Below, piece by piece: positions 1-10,873 of a stretch of 64,000 nt of DNA. The position numbers were made by a program, and so were the translations under genes. Position 1 is the stretch's first letter; the number at the start of each line of letters is the position of its first letter. The notes under the pieces are model-generated. The model was given only the letters and a program-made list of their open reading frames with translations, had not been told where the DNA came from and ran no database searches. The stretch lies in contig NC_013729.1 in the NCBI RefSeq assembly GCF_000024345.1, forward strand, positions 7,006,001 to 7,070,000. The letters are read 5' to 3'. This DNA comes from Kribbella flavida DSM 17836 (GTDB taxonomy: Bacteria > Actinomycetota > Actinomycetes > Propionibacteriales > Kribbellaceae).

Positions 1-678
1 GTCGTGGAAGCCGGTCCTATGCTCGTCCCAGGCGGTCGCGAACTGCTCGCTCGCGGCGTGCAGCTCGGCGATCAGCGCGCGCAGGTCGCGGTCCTTCGGG
101 TAGCGCGCGGCGGCCGCGCGCAGGTCGGTGACCATGGCGAGTCTGAACCGGCGAGCCTGTTCCTCGGTCTGCACCACCTTGACGGAGCGGCCCGCCCAGC
201 TGTCCTCGACAGCGGTGTAGTGCCGCCAGATGATGTTGCGGGCCCGTCCGCGCAGCGCCGACGGGTCACCGAGCAGCGCCGCCCACAACGGGTTCCAGCT
301 GATCATCGTCCAGGCCGCGTCGCACACCATCACCGGCGCACCGTCCAACTGGTTCACGAGCCGCTGGACGCCAGGTGGAATGTACGCAGAGATCTGCCCC
401 GGCGTCGGCGGCGTCTGCCCGGCCAGCACGAACAGGTGGTCGCGTTCCGCGTCGCTGAGCCGTAGTGCGCGGGCCAGCGCGGTGAGCACCTGGACCGACG
501 GAGCCGACGACCGGCCCTGCTCCAGCCGGACGACGTAGTCCACGGACAATCCCGCCAACTGGGCGAGCTCCTCACGCCGGAGCCCGGGCGCCCGCCGTAC
601 GCCGTTGACCGGCAGGCCCGCTTCGGCAGGGGTCACGCGGTCGCGCCAGGCGTGCAGCATGTTGCCGAGTTCTCCCAC
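1..678 (-). CDS. XRE-family regulator with MmyB-like C-terminal domain (3' end outside window)
   Basis: The frame is open from the left window edge to a GTG at 678 (an in-frame ATG lies at 660), giving 226 visible codons. The N-terminus is a helix-turn-helix of the XRE type, with the motif LRREELAQLAGLSVDYVVRLE. The rest resembles the MmyB-type ligand-binding domain found in many actinobacterial regulators: a stretch reading DAAWTMISWNPLWAALLGDP, then WRHYTAVEDSW and a TDLRAAAARYPKD segment. The role is probably transcriptional control of a neighbouring gene to the left, such as an SDR or oxidoreductase; the target is not visible. The stop codon lies outside the window. Confidence 0.8.
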   Translation of the reverse strand, partial: MGELGNMLHAWRDRVTPAEAGLPVNGVRRAPGLRREELAQLAGLSVDYVVRLEQGRSSAPSVQVLTALARALRLSDAERDHLFVLAGQTPPTPGQISAYIPPGVQRLVNQLDGAPVMVCDAAWTMISWNPLWAALLGDPSALRGRARNIIWRHYTAVEDSWAGRSVKVVQTEEQARRFRLAMVTDLRAAAARYPKDRDLRALIAELHAASEQFATAWDEHRTGFHD

Positions 679-747
679 GTGCCCAGTATTGCGGTTCGTG
701 CCGGGAACAGCCTGGTACTGCCAATCCCTACGACCGCAGGCCGGCCG

Positions 748-1287
748 TCACGGAGTCAGCAGGTCCAGCAGGGCAAGCAGGTGGTCCGTCAGCGTGGGAT
801 TGTCCGGCGGCTCCGGGTCGTCCGGCGGACCGGACGGTGTGGGCGACGGAGTACCGGGCGGAGGGCTCGGCGGCTGCGACGGGGTGGCAGTCGAGGTCGC
901 GGTCGGCGTCGGGTCCGGGCGCGGCCGGACCGTGCGCTCGTCGCCGGGCGGCGGGGGCTTCGCGGTGACCGGGTCGCCAGGACGCGCACTCTGCTCGGCC
1001 GGGCCGGGCGTCGGCGCATCCCGCTGGGGACCGGACCGGGAGTCGCTGTTGTCCTGACCGGCGGAGCCGGCGGTGTCCGGGGCACCGGGCAGCGTCGCCG
1101 GTGGCGGGGTCGGGTACGGCGTCGTCGTGGCCGGCGGGTCGCCCGGGATCCGCGGAAAAACCGGGTCGGACGAGCTCACCGACGGTGGTCCGTCGACCGG
1201 GTTCACCGCGTCGGCGGTCTGGGCCGGGCCGGGCAGTGGAAGCAGCGGGACCCGGGGACCGCCGAGCAGGCTGACGACGGCCAGCAC
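748..1287 (-). CDS. Pro/Thr-rich membrane-anchored or secreted protein, unknown function
   Basis: The 179-residue frame is dominated by Pro, Thr, Ser and Gly with many PTP and PPP steps. It looks like an extracellular low-complexity stalk, and no enzymatic domain is seen. The conventional GTG start at 1287 lies inside a hydrophobic segment and has no ribosome-binding site. Reading further upstream, an ATC codon at 1335 sits six bases after GAGGAG and would begin a classical anchor (IRRFTYIALPLAALYAVLAV), so the real protein probably starts there with a rare start codon, or the base is a variant. Function unknown. Confidence 0.5.
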   Translation of the reverse strand: MLAVVSLLGGPRVPLLPLPGPAQTADAVNPVDGPPSVSSSDPVFPRIPGDPPATTTPYPTPPPATLPGAPDTAGSAGQDNSDSRSGPQRDAPTPGPAEQSARPGDPVTAKPPPPGDERTVRPRPDPTPTATSTATPSQPPSPPPGTPSPTPSGPPDDPEPPDNPTLTDHLLALLDLLTP

Positions 1288-2177
1288 GGCGTACAGGGCG
1301 GCGAGTGGCAGGGCGATATAGGTGAAGCGTCGGATCTCTGGCTCCTCAGGCAGATTCCGGCGAGGTGGTGCCTGTTCTTTCCTCGGAGAACAGCCTCACA
1401 ACCTTTGGGACCCTAGCGGGTGAACACCCGTTTGAAACACCCCCCGGCCCGAATCTTTGCGCAACGCGCCAGCTCCGGGGCGCGACGGCGGCGGCCACGT
1501 GCCAGCCTGCTGGGATGACGCTCCTGCTGCTGCACGGCCTCGGCGCGACCCGCCGGGTCTGGGACCACTGGCCCGTCGGCGACCCCGGCGTACTCGCTCC
1601 TGACCTGCCCGGCCACGGCACGGCCGAGCCCCTCGACCACTACAGCTTCGAGTCGATCGCCGCCGCGGTCGCCGCCGGCCTGCCGGACGACGCCGGCGAG
1701 CTGGACGTCGTCGGCCACTCGCTCGGCGGCGTGATCGCCCTGGAGCTGGCCAGCGGCCGGTACGGCGTTCAGGTCGCCAAGGTGGTCGCGCTCGGGGTCA
1801 AGGTCTCCTGGTCCGACGACGACCTGGCCCGGACCGCGGCACTCGCGGCGAAGCCGGTGGCCTGGTTCGACCAGCGCGAGGACGCGGCCCAGCGCTACCT
1901 CAAGGTCTCCGGCCTGCAGGGGCTGGTCGATCCCGCGAGCGACGCGGTCGACCACGGCCTCGTCCAGCACGACGGGCGCTGGCGGCTCGCGCTGGACCCG
2001 CGGGCCTTCGGGGTCGGCGCGCCGAACCTGCCGCGGCTGCTCCGCGAGGCGTACGCGACAGTGACCATGGTCCGCGGCGAGCTGGACCCGATGAACACCG
2101 ACGCGGAACTCGCCGCGCTGCACGACCGGACCGTCACCCTGCCGGGGCTCGGCCACAACGCCCACGTGCAGGACCCG

Positions 2178-3551
<1,374 letters not shown>

Positions 3552-3607
3552 GGAGGATTCCTTCCGGTCGCCGTTGACCGATCGGTGTGCCTCCCCGCTC
3601 TGTCGGA

Positions 3608-3735
3608 CGGCCGTCCTCCAGAGGTGCCTCGCCCGTGCGGTGAGGGGGCCTGAGAGATTCTGGGGAGAGTTGCTCCTACGGCGCCCGGGTCCGTACCACC
3701 TGCCGGCCCGGGTCTCTCCCGCACGGGTTCATGCG
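3608..3735 (-). promoter_or_regulatory. Glycine riboswitch in the sdaA leader
   Basis: Read on the minus strand, the leader has the conserved blocks of the glycine aptamer in order: GGGAGAGACC, GGCGCCGTAGGAGCAA, CCCCAGAATCTCTCAGGC, and finally CTCTGGAGGAC. The flanking CGTGCGG and CCGCACG segments can pair to form the basal helix. Only one aptamer is evident, rather than the classical tandem. It ends about 55 bases before the sdaA start, so it could act on transcription elongation or on translation. In this family glycine binding normally turns expression on; here it would draw down serine when glycine is plentiful. Confidence 0.9.
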
Positions 3736-3859
3736 GCTGTGCAGTTTGCTCTGTCGCCGCGACGGTACGGCGCGCTCGTGGCACGCGTCAATCCGGCGAG
3801 GGAGGCTTTTCCCCCACACGGGGGAACCGCCTCGGGCTCGACCCGTGGAGGCTGAACGC

Positions 3860-4783
3860 ATGACAACGATCACGCGGCCGGCAGGTGTCACCGCAACCAC
3901 CCGGCCGGCCTGGATGCACTGGGCGCCGCGGCTCACGGCCGGCTGGGCGGCGGCGTACGGGCTGGTGCGGGTGTGGTTCGCGACCGGGCACGCGCCGGAC
4001 TGGAAGTTCCCCGGCGGCGATCTGCTGCTTCCGGACTGGGCGTCCGTCGCCGCCTGCGTGATCAGCGCACTGGTCGTCGCCTGGCCGGCATCGCGGACCG
4101 GTGTCGTGCTCGCCTGGGCGGCGGCCGCCGGCTGGGTCGCCGTCTGCGCGATGGCGCTGCTCGACGTGATCGGCGGCGTCCTGCCCGGTCTGGGCATCCC
4201 CTTCGACCTCGCCGGGATGCTGAGCCGCTTCGGTGGCCTCACCGGCGCTGCACTGCTCGCCGCGACGGCTCTGGCTCGCCAGCGCCAGCTCGACCCGACC
4301 TGTCTGAGCTGCAGCGGCGGTCCGGCTCGAGTGAGCTCCACGCCGCGGTGGGCCGTGGCCGGAGCCCTCGTCGCCGTCGCAGGCTGCCTGATCCGGGTGG
4401 CCGCCCAGGCCGCCGTGGGCTTCGACTTCGTGCCGTACGACGCCGGACTGGCGATGATCGTGTTCGAGGGCGGGTTCCTGCTCGCCGGCATCGCGCTTCC
4501 ACTGCTGCTGGTGACGCGGATCGGCCGGGTGTTCCCGCGCTGGATGCTGCTGCTGCCCGGCGGCCTGCTCGGTGCCGGCATCACGGCGTACTTCGGGGTC
4601 GGGCTGCTGCAGATGGTCGTCGCGACGCTGTCGGGCGAGCCGGTCTACACCGATGTCGGCTTGCCGGCGAGCTTCTTCTGGGTGGCCGTGCCGGCGTACC
4701 TGGTGTGGGGCGCCGGTCTGGCGGTGGCGACCGCCGGCTACTGGCTGCGCACCCGCAAGCCGTGCGGGACGTGTGGGCGCTAG
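3860..4783 (+). CDS. polytopic membrane protein, unknown function
   Basis: A 307-residue protein with roughly seven to eight hydrophobic segments separated by short loops, including a Cys pair (TCLSCSGG) in a central loop and a C-terminal CGTCGR tail. No transporter signature is recognised. The ATG at 3860 has a good site (GTGGAGG) eight bases upstream and lies head-to-head with the sdaA riboswitch promoter region. The 3' end overlaps the convergent DUF3817 gene by four bases. Similar multi-pass proteins of unknown role are common in actinomycetes. Confidence 0.75.
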   Translation: MTTITRPAGVTATTRPAWMHWAPRLTAGWAAAYGLVRVWFATGHAPDWKFPGGDLLLPDWASVAACVISALVVAWPASRTGVVLAWAAAAGWVAVCAMALLDVIGGVLPGLGIPFDLAGMLSRFGGLTGAALLAATALARQRQLDPTCLSCSGGPARVSSTPRWAVAGALVAVAGCLIRVAAQAAVGFDFVPYDAGLAMIVFEGGFLLAGIALPLLLVTRIGRVFPRWMLLLPGGLLGAGITAYFGVGLLQMVVATLSGEPVYTDVGLPASFFWVAVPAYLVWGAGLAVATAGYWLRTRKPCGTCGR

Positions 4784-5112
4784 CGCAGGCGACCGGTCCG
4801 CGCCGCCCAGAGCTCGAAGAACCAGGTGAACAGCGGCGGGATGCTCGCGGCCAGCGCCAGCAGGGTGGTGGGCCAGCTCCAGCGCAGCGGCTTGCGGACC
4901 ACCGCGACGGTCAGCACGTAGAGCATGAAGATGCCGCCGTGGATCGGGCCGAAGATCTGCACGCCGATCTCGTTGTCGGACAGCACGTACTTGAACAGCA
5001 TGCCGATCAGCAGCCCGGTCCAGGAGATCGCCTCGGCGATCGCCACGACGCGGAACCAGGTCGCGTGCTTGGAACCAGCCGGCGCGTCCACGGCTGCAAC
5101 AGTCTCGGTCAT
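4780..5112 (-). CDS. DUF3817 family small membrane protein
   Basis: A 110-residue protein with three hydrophobic segments and the family pattern WFRVVAIAEAISWTGLLIGM followed by FGPIHGGIFMLYV and a final WPTTLLALAASIPPLFTWFF segment, typical of the DUF3817 (YdzA-like) integral membrane proteins widespread in actinobacteria. Function is unknown. The ATG at 5112 is chosen because the homology begins just after it; an upstream in-frame extension is poor coding sequence. Confidence 0.85.
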   Translation of the reverse strand: MTETVAAVDAPAGSKHATWFRVVAIAEAISWTGLLIGMLFKYVLSDNEIGVQIFGPIHGGIFMLYVLTVAVVRKPLRWSWPTTLLALAASIPPLFTWFFELWAARTGRLR

Positions 5113-5143
5113 CAGATCAGCGACCTTAACAAGCGCCTTCAAG

Positions 5144-5885
5144 TCAACCAGGACAGTGGGTCCGGGCCGGCACCGTCCCGTCCAGCAGGTAGGCCCCGAC
5201 CCGGTCGTCCACGCAGCGGTCGATCCCGCCGTACGCGCCGTGGCCGGTGCCGTCCCACCGGAGCAGGACGCCGGAGTCGAGCCGGCCGGCGAGTTCCTCG
5301 GCCCACGCGTAGCGGCCCAGGGGATCGCCGGTGTTGCCGAGGACAACAATCGGCGCGGCGCCCTCGCCGTCGATCGGGCGCTCCCGGCCGACGCCCGGGA
5401 ACGGCCACTGCGCGCAGGTGAGCAGCAGCATCCCGGTGAGCTGCCCGAACCGCGGAGAGGCCCTGGCGAAGGCCGGCATCGCCGCGCGAACGGTGTCGAC
5501 GGTCAGCCGGTCCGGGTGGTCGAGACAGTTGACGGCCGCGTTGACCACCGCGAAGTTCGAGAACGACCCGTCCGCGCGGCGACCGGTGAAGGCGTCGGCG
5601 AACCCCTGCAACGCCTCGCCCTGCCCGGCGTACGCCGCGGCGAGCGCGTCGCTGAGCCGGGACCACAGCGGCGGGTCGGAGAAGCCGATCGTGAGCGACG
5701 CGAGCACGCCTGAGCGCCTGAGCGGCGTACTGCGCTCGGTCGGCAGCGGCTTCACGTCCAACCGGGTGAGGAACGCGTCGAACGTCGCCAACGCGTCCTG
5801 CAGGTTCGCGCCCAGCGCGCACGGCGCCGACGCCAGGCAGTGCCGGACGGGCGGTGAGCACGAGCACGGTCGTCCGGCGAATCAT
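5144..5885 (-). pseudogene. Relic of a TAP-type S33 alpha/beta hydrolase: catalytic half deleted
   Basis: The frame from 5791 to 5144 encodes only the C-terminal half of a tripeptidyl-aminopeptidase-like hydrolase. It includes the TAP-like C-terminal region with VVLGNTGDPLGRYAWAEEL and the catalytic-His stretch WDGTGHGAYGG, but no GxSxG nucleophile and no oxyanion loop. Directly upstream, an ATG at 5885 starts a signal-peptide-like MIRRTTVLVLTA in a different frame, after which the segment HCLASAPCALGANLQDAL appears in yet another frame; it aligns with QWCADSTSCALHGRDVRALW of the intact neighbour. This is best explained by an internal deletion that fused the leader to the C-terminal half. Confidence 0.7.
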
Positions 5886-6034
5886 GCGATCAAATTAGCA
5901 CAGTCGTATTGAACGACCTGACCCGCAGCCTTCCCCCACGCGCCGTCCGGGGAGCGCTCCGGGACAGCACCGGATGCCGTGGCCGCGGGCAGAGCCAAGG
6001 ATCGACGGTGTCCCCCACCGACAGGAGAGCTCGT

Positions 6035-7528
6035 GTGAACATCCGACGCCGTACCACTGCCTGGGGCGTGGTTCTGGCCACCTCCCTGGCGACCCTCGGC
6101 CTGCCCACCGCCGCCGCTGCCCCGACGACTGCGAGCACCCCCGGCGCCGTCGCCTGGGAGCCGTGCCGGCCCGAGCCGGGCGACACCGAGCAGGAGCTGA
6201 AGCTGCTGCCCGGCTCCGAGTGCGCCACCGTGACCGTGCCGATCGACTGGAACCGCCCGTCCCGCGGCACCTTCGAACTGTCCATCGCCCGGCGCAAGGC
6301 CCAGCAGCAGCGGACCGGCGTCCTGGTCTTCGGGCCGGGCGGTCCCGGTGACTCCGGGGTCGAGCGGATCCGGACCGGGATGAGCCGGTTCAGCCAGCGG
6401 CTCGAGGACCGCTTCGACATCGTCAGCTTCGACCCTCGGGGCATTGCCCGCAGCAACCCGGTGATGTGCTCGGCCGCGCTGATCGCCCGCCAGCCGTCAC
6501 CGATCATGAAGAGCCAGGCCGACTTCGACCGCACGGTCCAGTACAACCGTGAGCTGGCTGCCGACTGCCGCACCCACACCGGCGCGCTGTACGACCACCT
6601 CGACATGCTGCAGACCGTGCGGGACGTCGAGGCGATCCGCCGCGCCCTGGGCGAGCAGCAGATCTCCTTCCACGGCAGCTCGTACGGCACGATGCTCGGC
6701 ACGCAGTACGCCGAAGCCTTTCCACAGCGCGTTCGGGCCCTGGTGCTGGAGAGCGTGAACGACCACAGCACGCCGACCACCCGGAGGTTTCTCACCGAGC
6801 AGGCAGCCACCGCCCAGGACTCGTTCGACGAGTTCGTGCAGTGGTGCGCCGACTCGACCAGCTGCGCACTGCACGGACGGGACGTGCGCGCGCTCTGGGC
6901 GGAGCTGCAGCGGCGCGCCGAGCTCGGTCAGGTCCCGGACCCGCAGCGGCCGCAGTACGCAACGACCCGGTTCATGCTGGGATTCGCGGTCTTCCGGCTG
7001 CTCTACGGTCCGGACTGGGCGCGGCTGGCGCAGACCCTGCGGGCGCTGGAGACCAGCCCGCCGCCGACCCAGCAACCGCCGGTTCCGACCGGGCTGGCGC
7101 CGTTCTCCTTCGCCCCGTTCTGCCAGGACTGGGACCTGCCGCTGCGCGACTACCGCGAGTACGCCGGCCTGCTGAAGCGTGTCGGCAGGGCGAACCCGGA
7201 GATGCGGTACCCGGGGCAACTGATGGCGATCACCACGTGTCTCGGCCTGCCGAGGGCGGACAACCCGCAGCACGTGCTGAAGGTGCGGGACCTGCGGACG
7301 CCTGCCCTGCTGACGAATTCGCTGCACGATCCGGCGACGGGGTACGAGTGGGCCCGCAACGTCGCGCGGCAGCTCGGCCGCCAGGGTGTGCTGCTGACCT
7401 ACGAGGGCTGGGGACACGGCAGCTACACCACGAGCCCGTGCGTCGAGGCACTGGTCGACAACTATCTCGTCGACCTGACCGTGCCGCCGCGGGGCACCCG
7501 GTGCGCCGCGATCCTCCCCACCGCCTGA
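6035..7528 (+). CDS. Secreted S33-family hydrolase, tripeptidyl-aminopeptidase (TAP)-like
   Basis: A 497-residue exported alpha/beta hydrolase. The signal peptide runs from the GTG at 6035 (preceded by AGGAG) to about the AAAAP at residue 32. The oxyanion loop is FGPGGPGDSG, the nucleophile is Ser216 in GSSYG, the acid is probably in SLHDPATGYEWA and the His is in WGHGSY. The C-terminal portion matches the TAP-like domain of Streptomyces tripeptidyl aminopeptidases, which release N-terminal tripeptides from extracellular peptides. A dead copy of the same family lies immediately upstream in the opposite orientation. Confidence 0.88.
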   Translation: MNIRRRTTAWGVVLATSLATLGLPTAAAAPTTASTPGAVAWEPCRPEPGDTEQELKLLPGSECATVTVPIDWNRPSRGTFELSIARRKAQQQRTGVLVFGPGGPGDSGVERIRTGMSRFSQRLEDRFDIVSFDPRGIARSNPVMCSAALIARQPSPIMKSQADFDRTVQYNRELAADCRTHTGALYDHLDMLQTVRDVEAIRRALGEQQISFHGSSYGTMLGTQYAEAFPQRVRALVLESVNDHSTPTTRRFLTEQAATAQDSFDEFVQWCADSTSCALHGRDVRALWAELQRRAELGQVPDPQRPQYATTRFMLGFAVFRLLYGPDWARLAQTLRALETSPPPTQQPPVPTGLAPFSFAPFCQDWDLPLRDYREYAGLLKRVGRANPEMRYPGQLMAITTCLGLPRADNPQHVLKVRDLRTPALLTNSLHDPATGYEWARNVARQLGRQGVLLTYEGWGHGSYTTSPCVEALVDNYLVDLTVPPRGTRCAAILPTA

Positions 7529-7536
7529 ACCGAAGG

Positions 7537-7573
7537 ATCACCCTCGGTTCACCGAAGATGAACCGAGGGTGAT
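7537..7573 (+). terminator. Perfect 15-bp dyad downstream of the TAP-like gene
   Basis: ATCACCCTCGGTTCA is followed seven bases later by its exact reverse complement, starting nine bases after the TAA/TGA region of the preceding gene. There is no T-run, which is usual for actinobacterial hairpin terminators. A related half-motif (GATCACCGTCGG...) recurs around 7622, so a regulatory role for the downstream protease gene is also possible. Confidence 0.65.
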
Positions 7574-7714
7574 GCCCGGCGGATCGAAGGCTTTCCCTTG
7601 AACCGGTCGCACCGACCCGTTGATCACCGTCGGTTTGCTTGTGGTCATCGTCGGTGAACCTCAACGATTCCCTCACCGTGGCCCTGTGAGGCAAGGCCAC
7701 CAGAGGAACCGGAT

Positions 7715-8980
7715 GTGACCATGTCCTTTGTTTCCCCGCCCCACCGCCCCCGTCAGCTGCGCAGGTCCCTGGCCGGCGCCGCGCTGGTGCTCGGGCTCGG
7801 CGCCGCCGCCCTGGCGCCGATCCAGTCCGCCAGCAGCGCGCCCGCTCCCCAGCCGGTCGACGGGGTGTACGACGTCCTCGGCAAGAGCTGGGGCGTCCCC
7901 GCGTCCGAGGCCAAGGCCCGGCTGGACGCCGAGCACCGGCTGGCGAACGCCCTGGAGACCGCGCAGGCCCAGCTGGCGAAGGCATCCCGCACCGCCGAGG
8001 CCGCTCCCGGCCTGGACGGCGCGTTCTTCGACGCCGACCGCCGGCTCGTGGTCAACGTGCACTCGGCCGAGGCCGCCGCGACCGCCAAGGCGCACGGGCT
8101 GACCCCGCGCACCGTGGCCCGCGGCGAGAAGGCGCTGGCCGCGCTGCAGACGCGGGTCCAGGCGCTGGCCGACCGGTCCGGCTCGACCCAGGTCCAGTCG
8201 ATCGGCGCGGACCTGCCCACCGACCGCCTGAAGGTTGTCCTGCAGCCCGGCGCGCGGACCGCCAAGACCGTTGCCCTGGTCAAGCAGTTGACGGCGCTGC
8301 CGGGGGTCGACGTCAGCACCAGCACCACCACGCTGGCGATGACCGCCGACGTGATCGGCGGCCAGATCATGGACCTGGTGCCGGGCAGCAACTGCTCGCT
8401 CGGCTACCCGGGCACGCTGAGCAACGGCAACAACGTGCTGCTCACCGCCGGCCACTGCGTCGAGGGCAACCCCGACGTGCTGAACCGGTCCGGCGTGCAC
8501 ATCGGCAAGGGCATCGCCAGCCGGTTCCGTACCGGGTACTCCAGCGTCGACATGGGCCTGATGGACATCGACGCCGAGGACGTCGGCCGCGGCTACATCG
8601 ACAACCGCAACGGCACCACCACCCGGGTCACCGGCTCGTCCAAGGCACCGGTCGGCAGCACGATCTGCAAGGCCGGCAACACCACGGGCTGGACCTGCGG
8701 AACGATCCAGCAGTACAACGTGACCGTGAATTACGGCGGCGCCGGTGGCAGCGTCACCCGCACCAGCGGCCTGGCCCGCTCGACCGTCTGCACCGAGGGC
8801 GGCGACTCCGGCGGCGCCTACATCTCCGGCACGATCGCCCAGGGCATGACGTCGGGCGGCCCGTCGGACGGCCACGACTGCGGCTTCAACCAGGGTGGCA
8901 ACGCCACCGGCTCGTACTCGTTCTACCAGCCGGTCGTGGACGCCGCGAGCTACTACGGCGTCACCCTCACCCGAGGCTGA
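7715..8980 (+). CDS. Streptogrisin-like secreted serine protease (S1E, with alpha-lytic-type propeptide)
   Basis: A 421-residue preproprotease. The signal peptide ends near residue 40 and is followed by a propeptide of about 170 residues resembling the alpha-lytic protease pro-region, the folding chaperone of this family. The mature domain begins near ADVIGGQIM. The catalytic triad is His247 (LTAGHCV), Asp279 (SSVDMGL) and Ser365 (GGDSGGAY), with Cys pairs as in streptogrisins. GTG 7715 is preferred to ATG 7721 because GAGGA sits seven bases before it. The enzyme degrades extracellular protein and fits the adjacent peptidase genes. Confidence 0.93.
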   Translation: MTMSFVSPPHRPRQLRRSLAGAALVLGLGAAALAPIQSASSAPAPQPVDGVYDVLGKSWGVPASEAKARLDAEHRLANALETAQAQLAKASRTAEAAPGLDGAFFDADRRLVVNVHSAEAAATAKAHGLTPRTVARGEKALAALQTRVQALADRSGSTQVQSIGADLPTDRLKVVLQPGARTAKTVALVKQLTALPGVDVSTSTTTLAMTADVIGGQIMDLVPGSNCSLGYPGTLSNGNNVLLTAGHCVEGNPDVLNRSGVHIGKGIASRFRTGYSSVDMGLMDIDAEDVGRGYIDNRNGTTTRVTGSSKAPVGSTICKAGNTTGWTCGTIQQYNVTVNYGGAGGSVTRTSGLARSTVCTEGGDSGGAYISGTIAQGMTSGGPSDGHDCGFNQGGNATGSYSFYQPVVDAASYYGVTLTRG

Positions 8981-8993
8981 TCCCCGGCCGAGC

Positions 8994-9023
8994 CGAAGCC
9001 CTCACCACCCGGTGGGGGCTTCG
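8994..9023. terminator. Bidirectional terminator hairpin
   Basis: CGAAGCCC pairs with GGGCTTCG, with an inner CACC/GGTG extension, between two convergent genes (stops at 8980 and 9031). There is no extended T-run. Confidence 0.75.
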
Positions 9024-9030
9024 CTCACGC

Positions 9031-9255
9031 TCAGACGGACTCGAGCACGCGGCACAGCTGGTCGCCCCGGACCACCCGGCTGGACAGTTCCAGCAGCTCG
9101 CCGCAGGCGGTCTCCAGCGCCTGCGACTGGGTGCGGCAGCCGTCGACGTACCAGAACGGGTCGTCGGGCTGCGGGTCGTCCGCGTCGTCGATGTCGGCGT
9201 ACCAGTGCCGGTCACCGGCACAGCCGCAGTACAGCACCCGCACCCGCAGGTTCAT
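9031..9255 (-). CDS. Small acidic Cys-containing protein, unknown
   Basis: A 74-residue product beginning MNLRVRVLYCGCAGDRHWY and followed by an Asp-rich segment (ADIDDADDPQPDD). Four Cys residues are spread along the chain (CGC early, single Cys later). The ATG at 9255 follows GGGGGA in the proper position. No family was recognised; the size and composition suggest a cytoplasmic small protein conserved among related actinomycetes. The 196 bases upstream (9256-9451) contain no credible gene. Confidence 0.6.
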   Translation of the reverse strand: MNLRVRVLYCGCAGDRHWYADIDDADDPQPDDPFWYVDGCRTQSQALETACGELLELSSRVVRGDQLCRVLESV

Positions 9256-9451
9256 GGCCGTTCCCCCGTAGCGATGACGTCCCTGGGTCCCCCCGGATCC
9301 CAGTCGGAGTCGTCCGGCCGGCGCGTGACCGCGGCCCCCCACTGCCACGCGCCGAGCCGAGATCGACCCTCCCCCGCTGACTACATCGGCGCCGACCGGG
9401 CCGGTGTTACAGCCCGTGACGACAATTTTTGGGCCGGCTCGGCCCGGGTAC

Positions 9452-10873
9452 TCAGCGCAGCTGGTCCTTGACCCACTGCTCCAGCCCGTCGGCGGTGATC
9501 GGCAGCGGGTCGGTGAGGATCTCCAGACGGTCAGCGTGCACGACGACGTTGTCCTCGATCCGGATGCCGATGCCGCGCAGCTCGGGCGGCACGGTCTCGT
9601 CGTGCGGGTGGAAGTAGAGACCGGGCTCGACCGCCAGCGCCATCCCGGCCTCGAGGTCGGCGGCGAAGTACGTCTCCGGCCGGGCCGCGTCGCAGTCGTG
9701 CACGTCGAGGCCGATGAAGTGGCCCAGCCCGCACACGACGTACCGGCGGTGCTGCTGACCGTCCGGCCCGAGCGCTTCGTCCAGCGAGACGTCGATGAGC
9801 CCCCAGTCGCGCAAACCCTCGACCAGCACCCGCATCGCCTCGTACTGGAAGGCCCGGTACGGCGCCCCGGGGCTGACCGCCGCGAGCGCCGCGAGCTGCG
9901 CCTGGTGGACCAGGTCGTACACCTGGCGCTGGGCAGCGGTGAACTCGCCGGTCGCCGGGAACGTCCGGGTCACGTCGGCGGTGTAGAGTGTCCGGGTCTC
10001 GACCCCGGCGTCCAGCAGGATCACGTCGCCCTCGCGAACGGCGCCGTCGTTGCGGACCCAGTGCAGCACCGGCGCATGCTGGCCGGCGGCGACGATCGAC
10101 GCGTAGCCGACGCCGTTGCCGGCGGTCCGCGCGCGCCGGTCGAAGGTGCCCTCCAGCCAGCGTTCGCCACCGCCGCGGATCGCCTCCGGCAGCTCCCGGG
10201 CGACGTCGGCGAAGCCCTGCACGCTCGCGGCGACGGCCTCGCGCAGCTGGTCGAGCTCCCAGTCGTCCTTGATCCGGCGCAGCTCGGCGAGCGTCTGGCG
10301 CAGGATGTCACCGTCGGACCGTGAGGTCCGAACCAGAGCGTCCAGCATCGGGTCGACGCCGGGCGCGGTGAGCATGTACGGCACGGCGCCGCGCACCGCC
10401 GCCGGCAGCTCCTCGATCGGCCGGCAGGCGATCTGCAGCGCCTCGGACCAGTCCTTCAGCCCCGGCACCGGGCCGATCCACAACTCGCCGTCGCGGGCGC
10501 TCGCGAAGTAGTCGGCCTCGTCCGGCCCGGCGGCCTCGCGCAGGTACAGGGTCGCGTCGCCGTCGGCGGACAGCACCAGGACGGCGCCCTCGGCCTGGCA
10601 GCCGGTCAGCCAGACGAAGTCGCTGTCGGCGCGGAACCCGTAGTCGGTGTCGTTCGACCGGACGGGCGCGTGACCCGCGCCGAGGGCGATCCGCCGTCCC
10701 GGCAACGCGGTCACCAGCCGCCGCCGGTGCTCGGCGGCGGCTTCGGCGAGCCCTTCGGGCAGCACCACCGACCGGTCCACCGGCCCCCAGTGCAACGGGA
10801 TCGAGGCGCGGAAGCCCGCCGCGTCGATCGGCCGGTACGACTTGCGCTGTTCTTCGGTCCGGTCTTCGGACAT
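9452..10873 (-). CDS. pepP: Xaa-Pro aminopeptidase (aminopeptidase P, M24B)
   Basis: A 473-residue cytoplasmic metallopeptidase that removes an N-terminal residue preceding proline. The N-terminal creatinase-like domain (about residues 40-190) is followed by the pita-bread M24 domain. Metal ligands are in the expected order: the two Asp of [20 protein letters not shown], His in [12 protein letters not shown], Glu in AVEPGLYFH, and Glu in [10 protein letters not shown]. The ATG at 10873 has GGAGGAG ideally placed; a longer reading upstream to 11080 lacks support. Xaa-Pro (and Xaa-Hyp) peptides processed here could feed the imino acid pathways encoded downstream. Confidence 0.93.
   Translation of the reverse strand: MSEDRTEEQRKSYRPIDAAGFRASIPLHWGPVDRSVVLPEGLAEAAAEHRRRLVTALPGRRIALGAGHAPVRSNDTDYGFRADSDFVWLTGCQAEGAVLVLSADGDATLYLREAAGPDEADYFASARDGELWIGPVPGLKDWSEALQIACRPIEELPAAVRGAVPYMLTAPGVDPMLDALVRTSRSDGDILRQTLAELRRIKDDWELDQLREAVAASVQGFADVARELPEAIRGGGERWLEGTFDRRARTAGNGVGYASIVAAGQHAPVLHWVRNDGAVREGDVILLDAGVETRTLYTADVTRTFPATGEFTAAQRQVYDLVHQAQLAALAAVSPGAPYRAFQYEAMRVLVEGLRDWGLIDVSLDEALGPDGQQHRRYVVCGLGHFIGLDVHDCDAARPETYFAADLEAGMALAVEPGLYFHPHDETVPPELRGIGIRIEDNVVVHADRLEILTDPLPITADGLEQWVKDQLR

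Noticed and set aside
3731-3859. An N-terminal extension of the membrane protein upstream of ATG 3860
   Set aside because: It would overlap the riboswitch promoter region, is not hydrophobic in the right way, and ATG 3860 has a strong ribosome-binding site.
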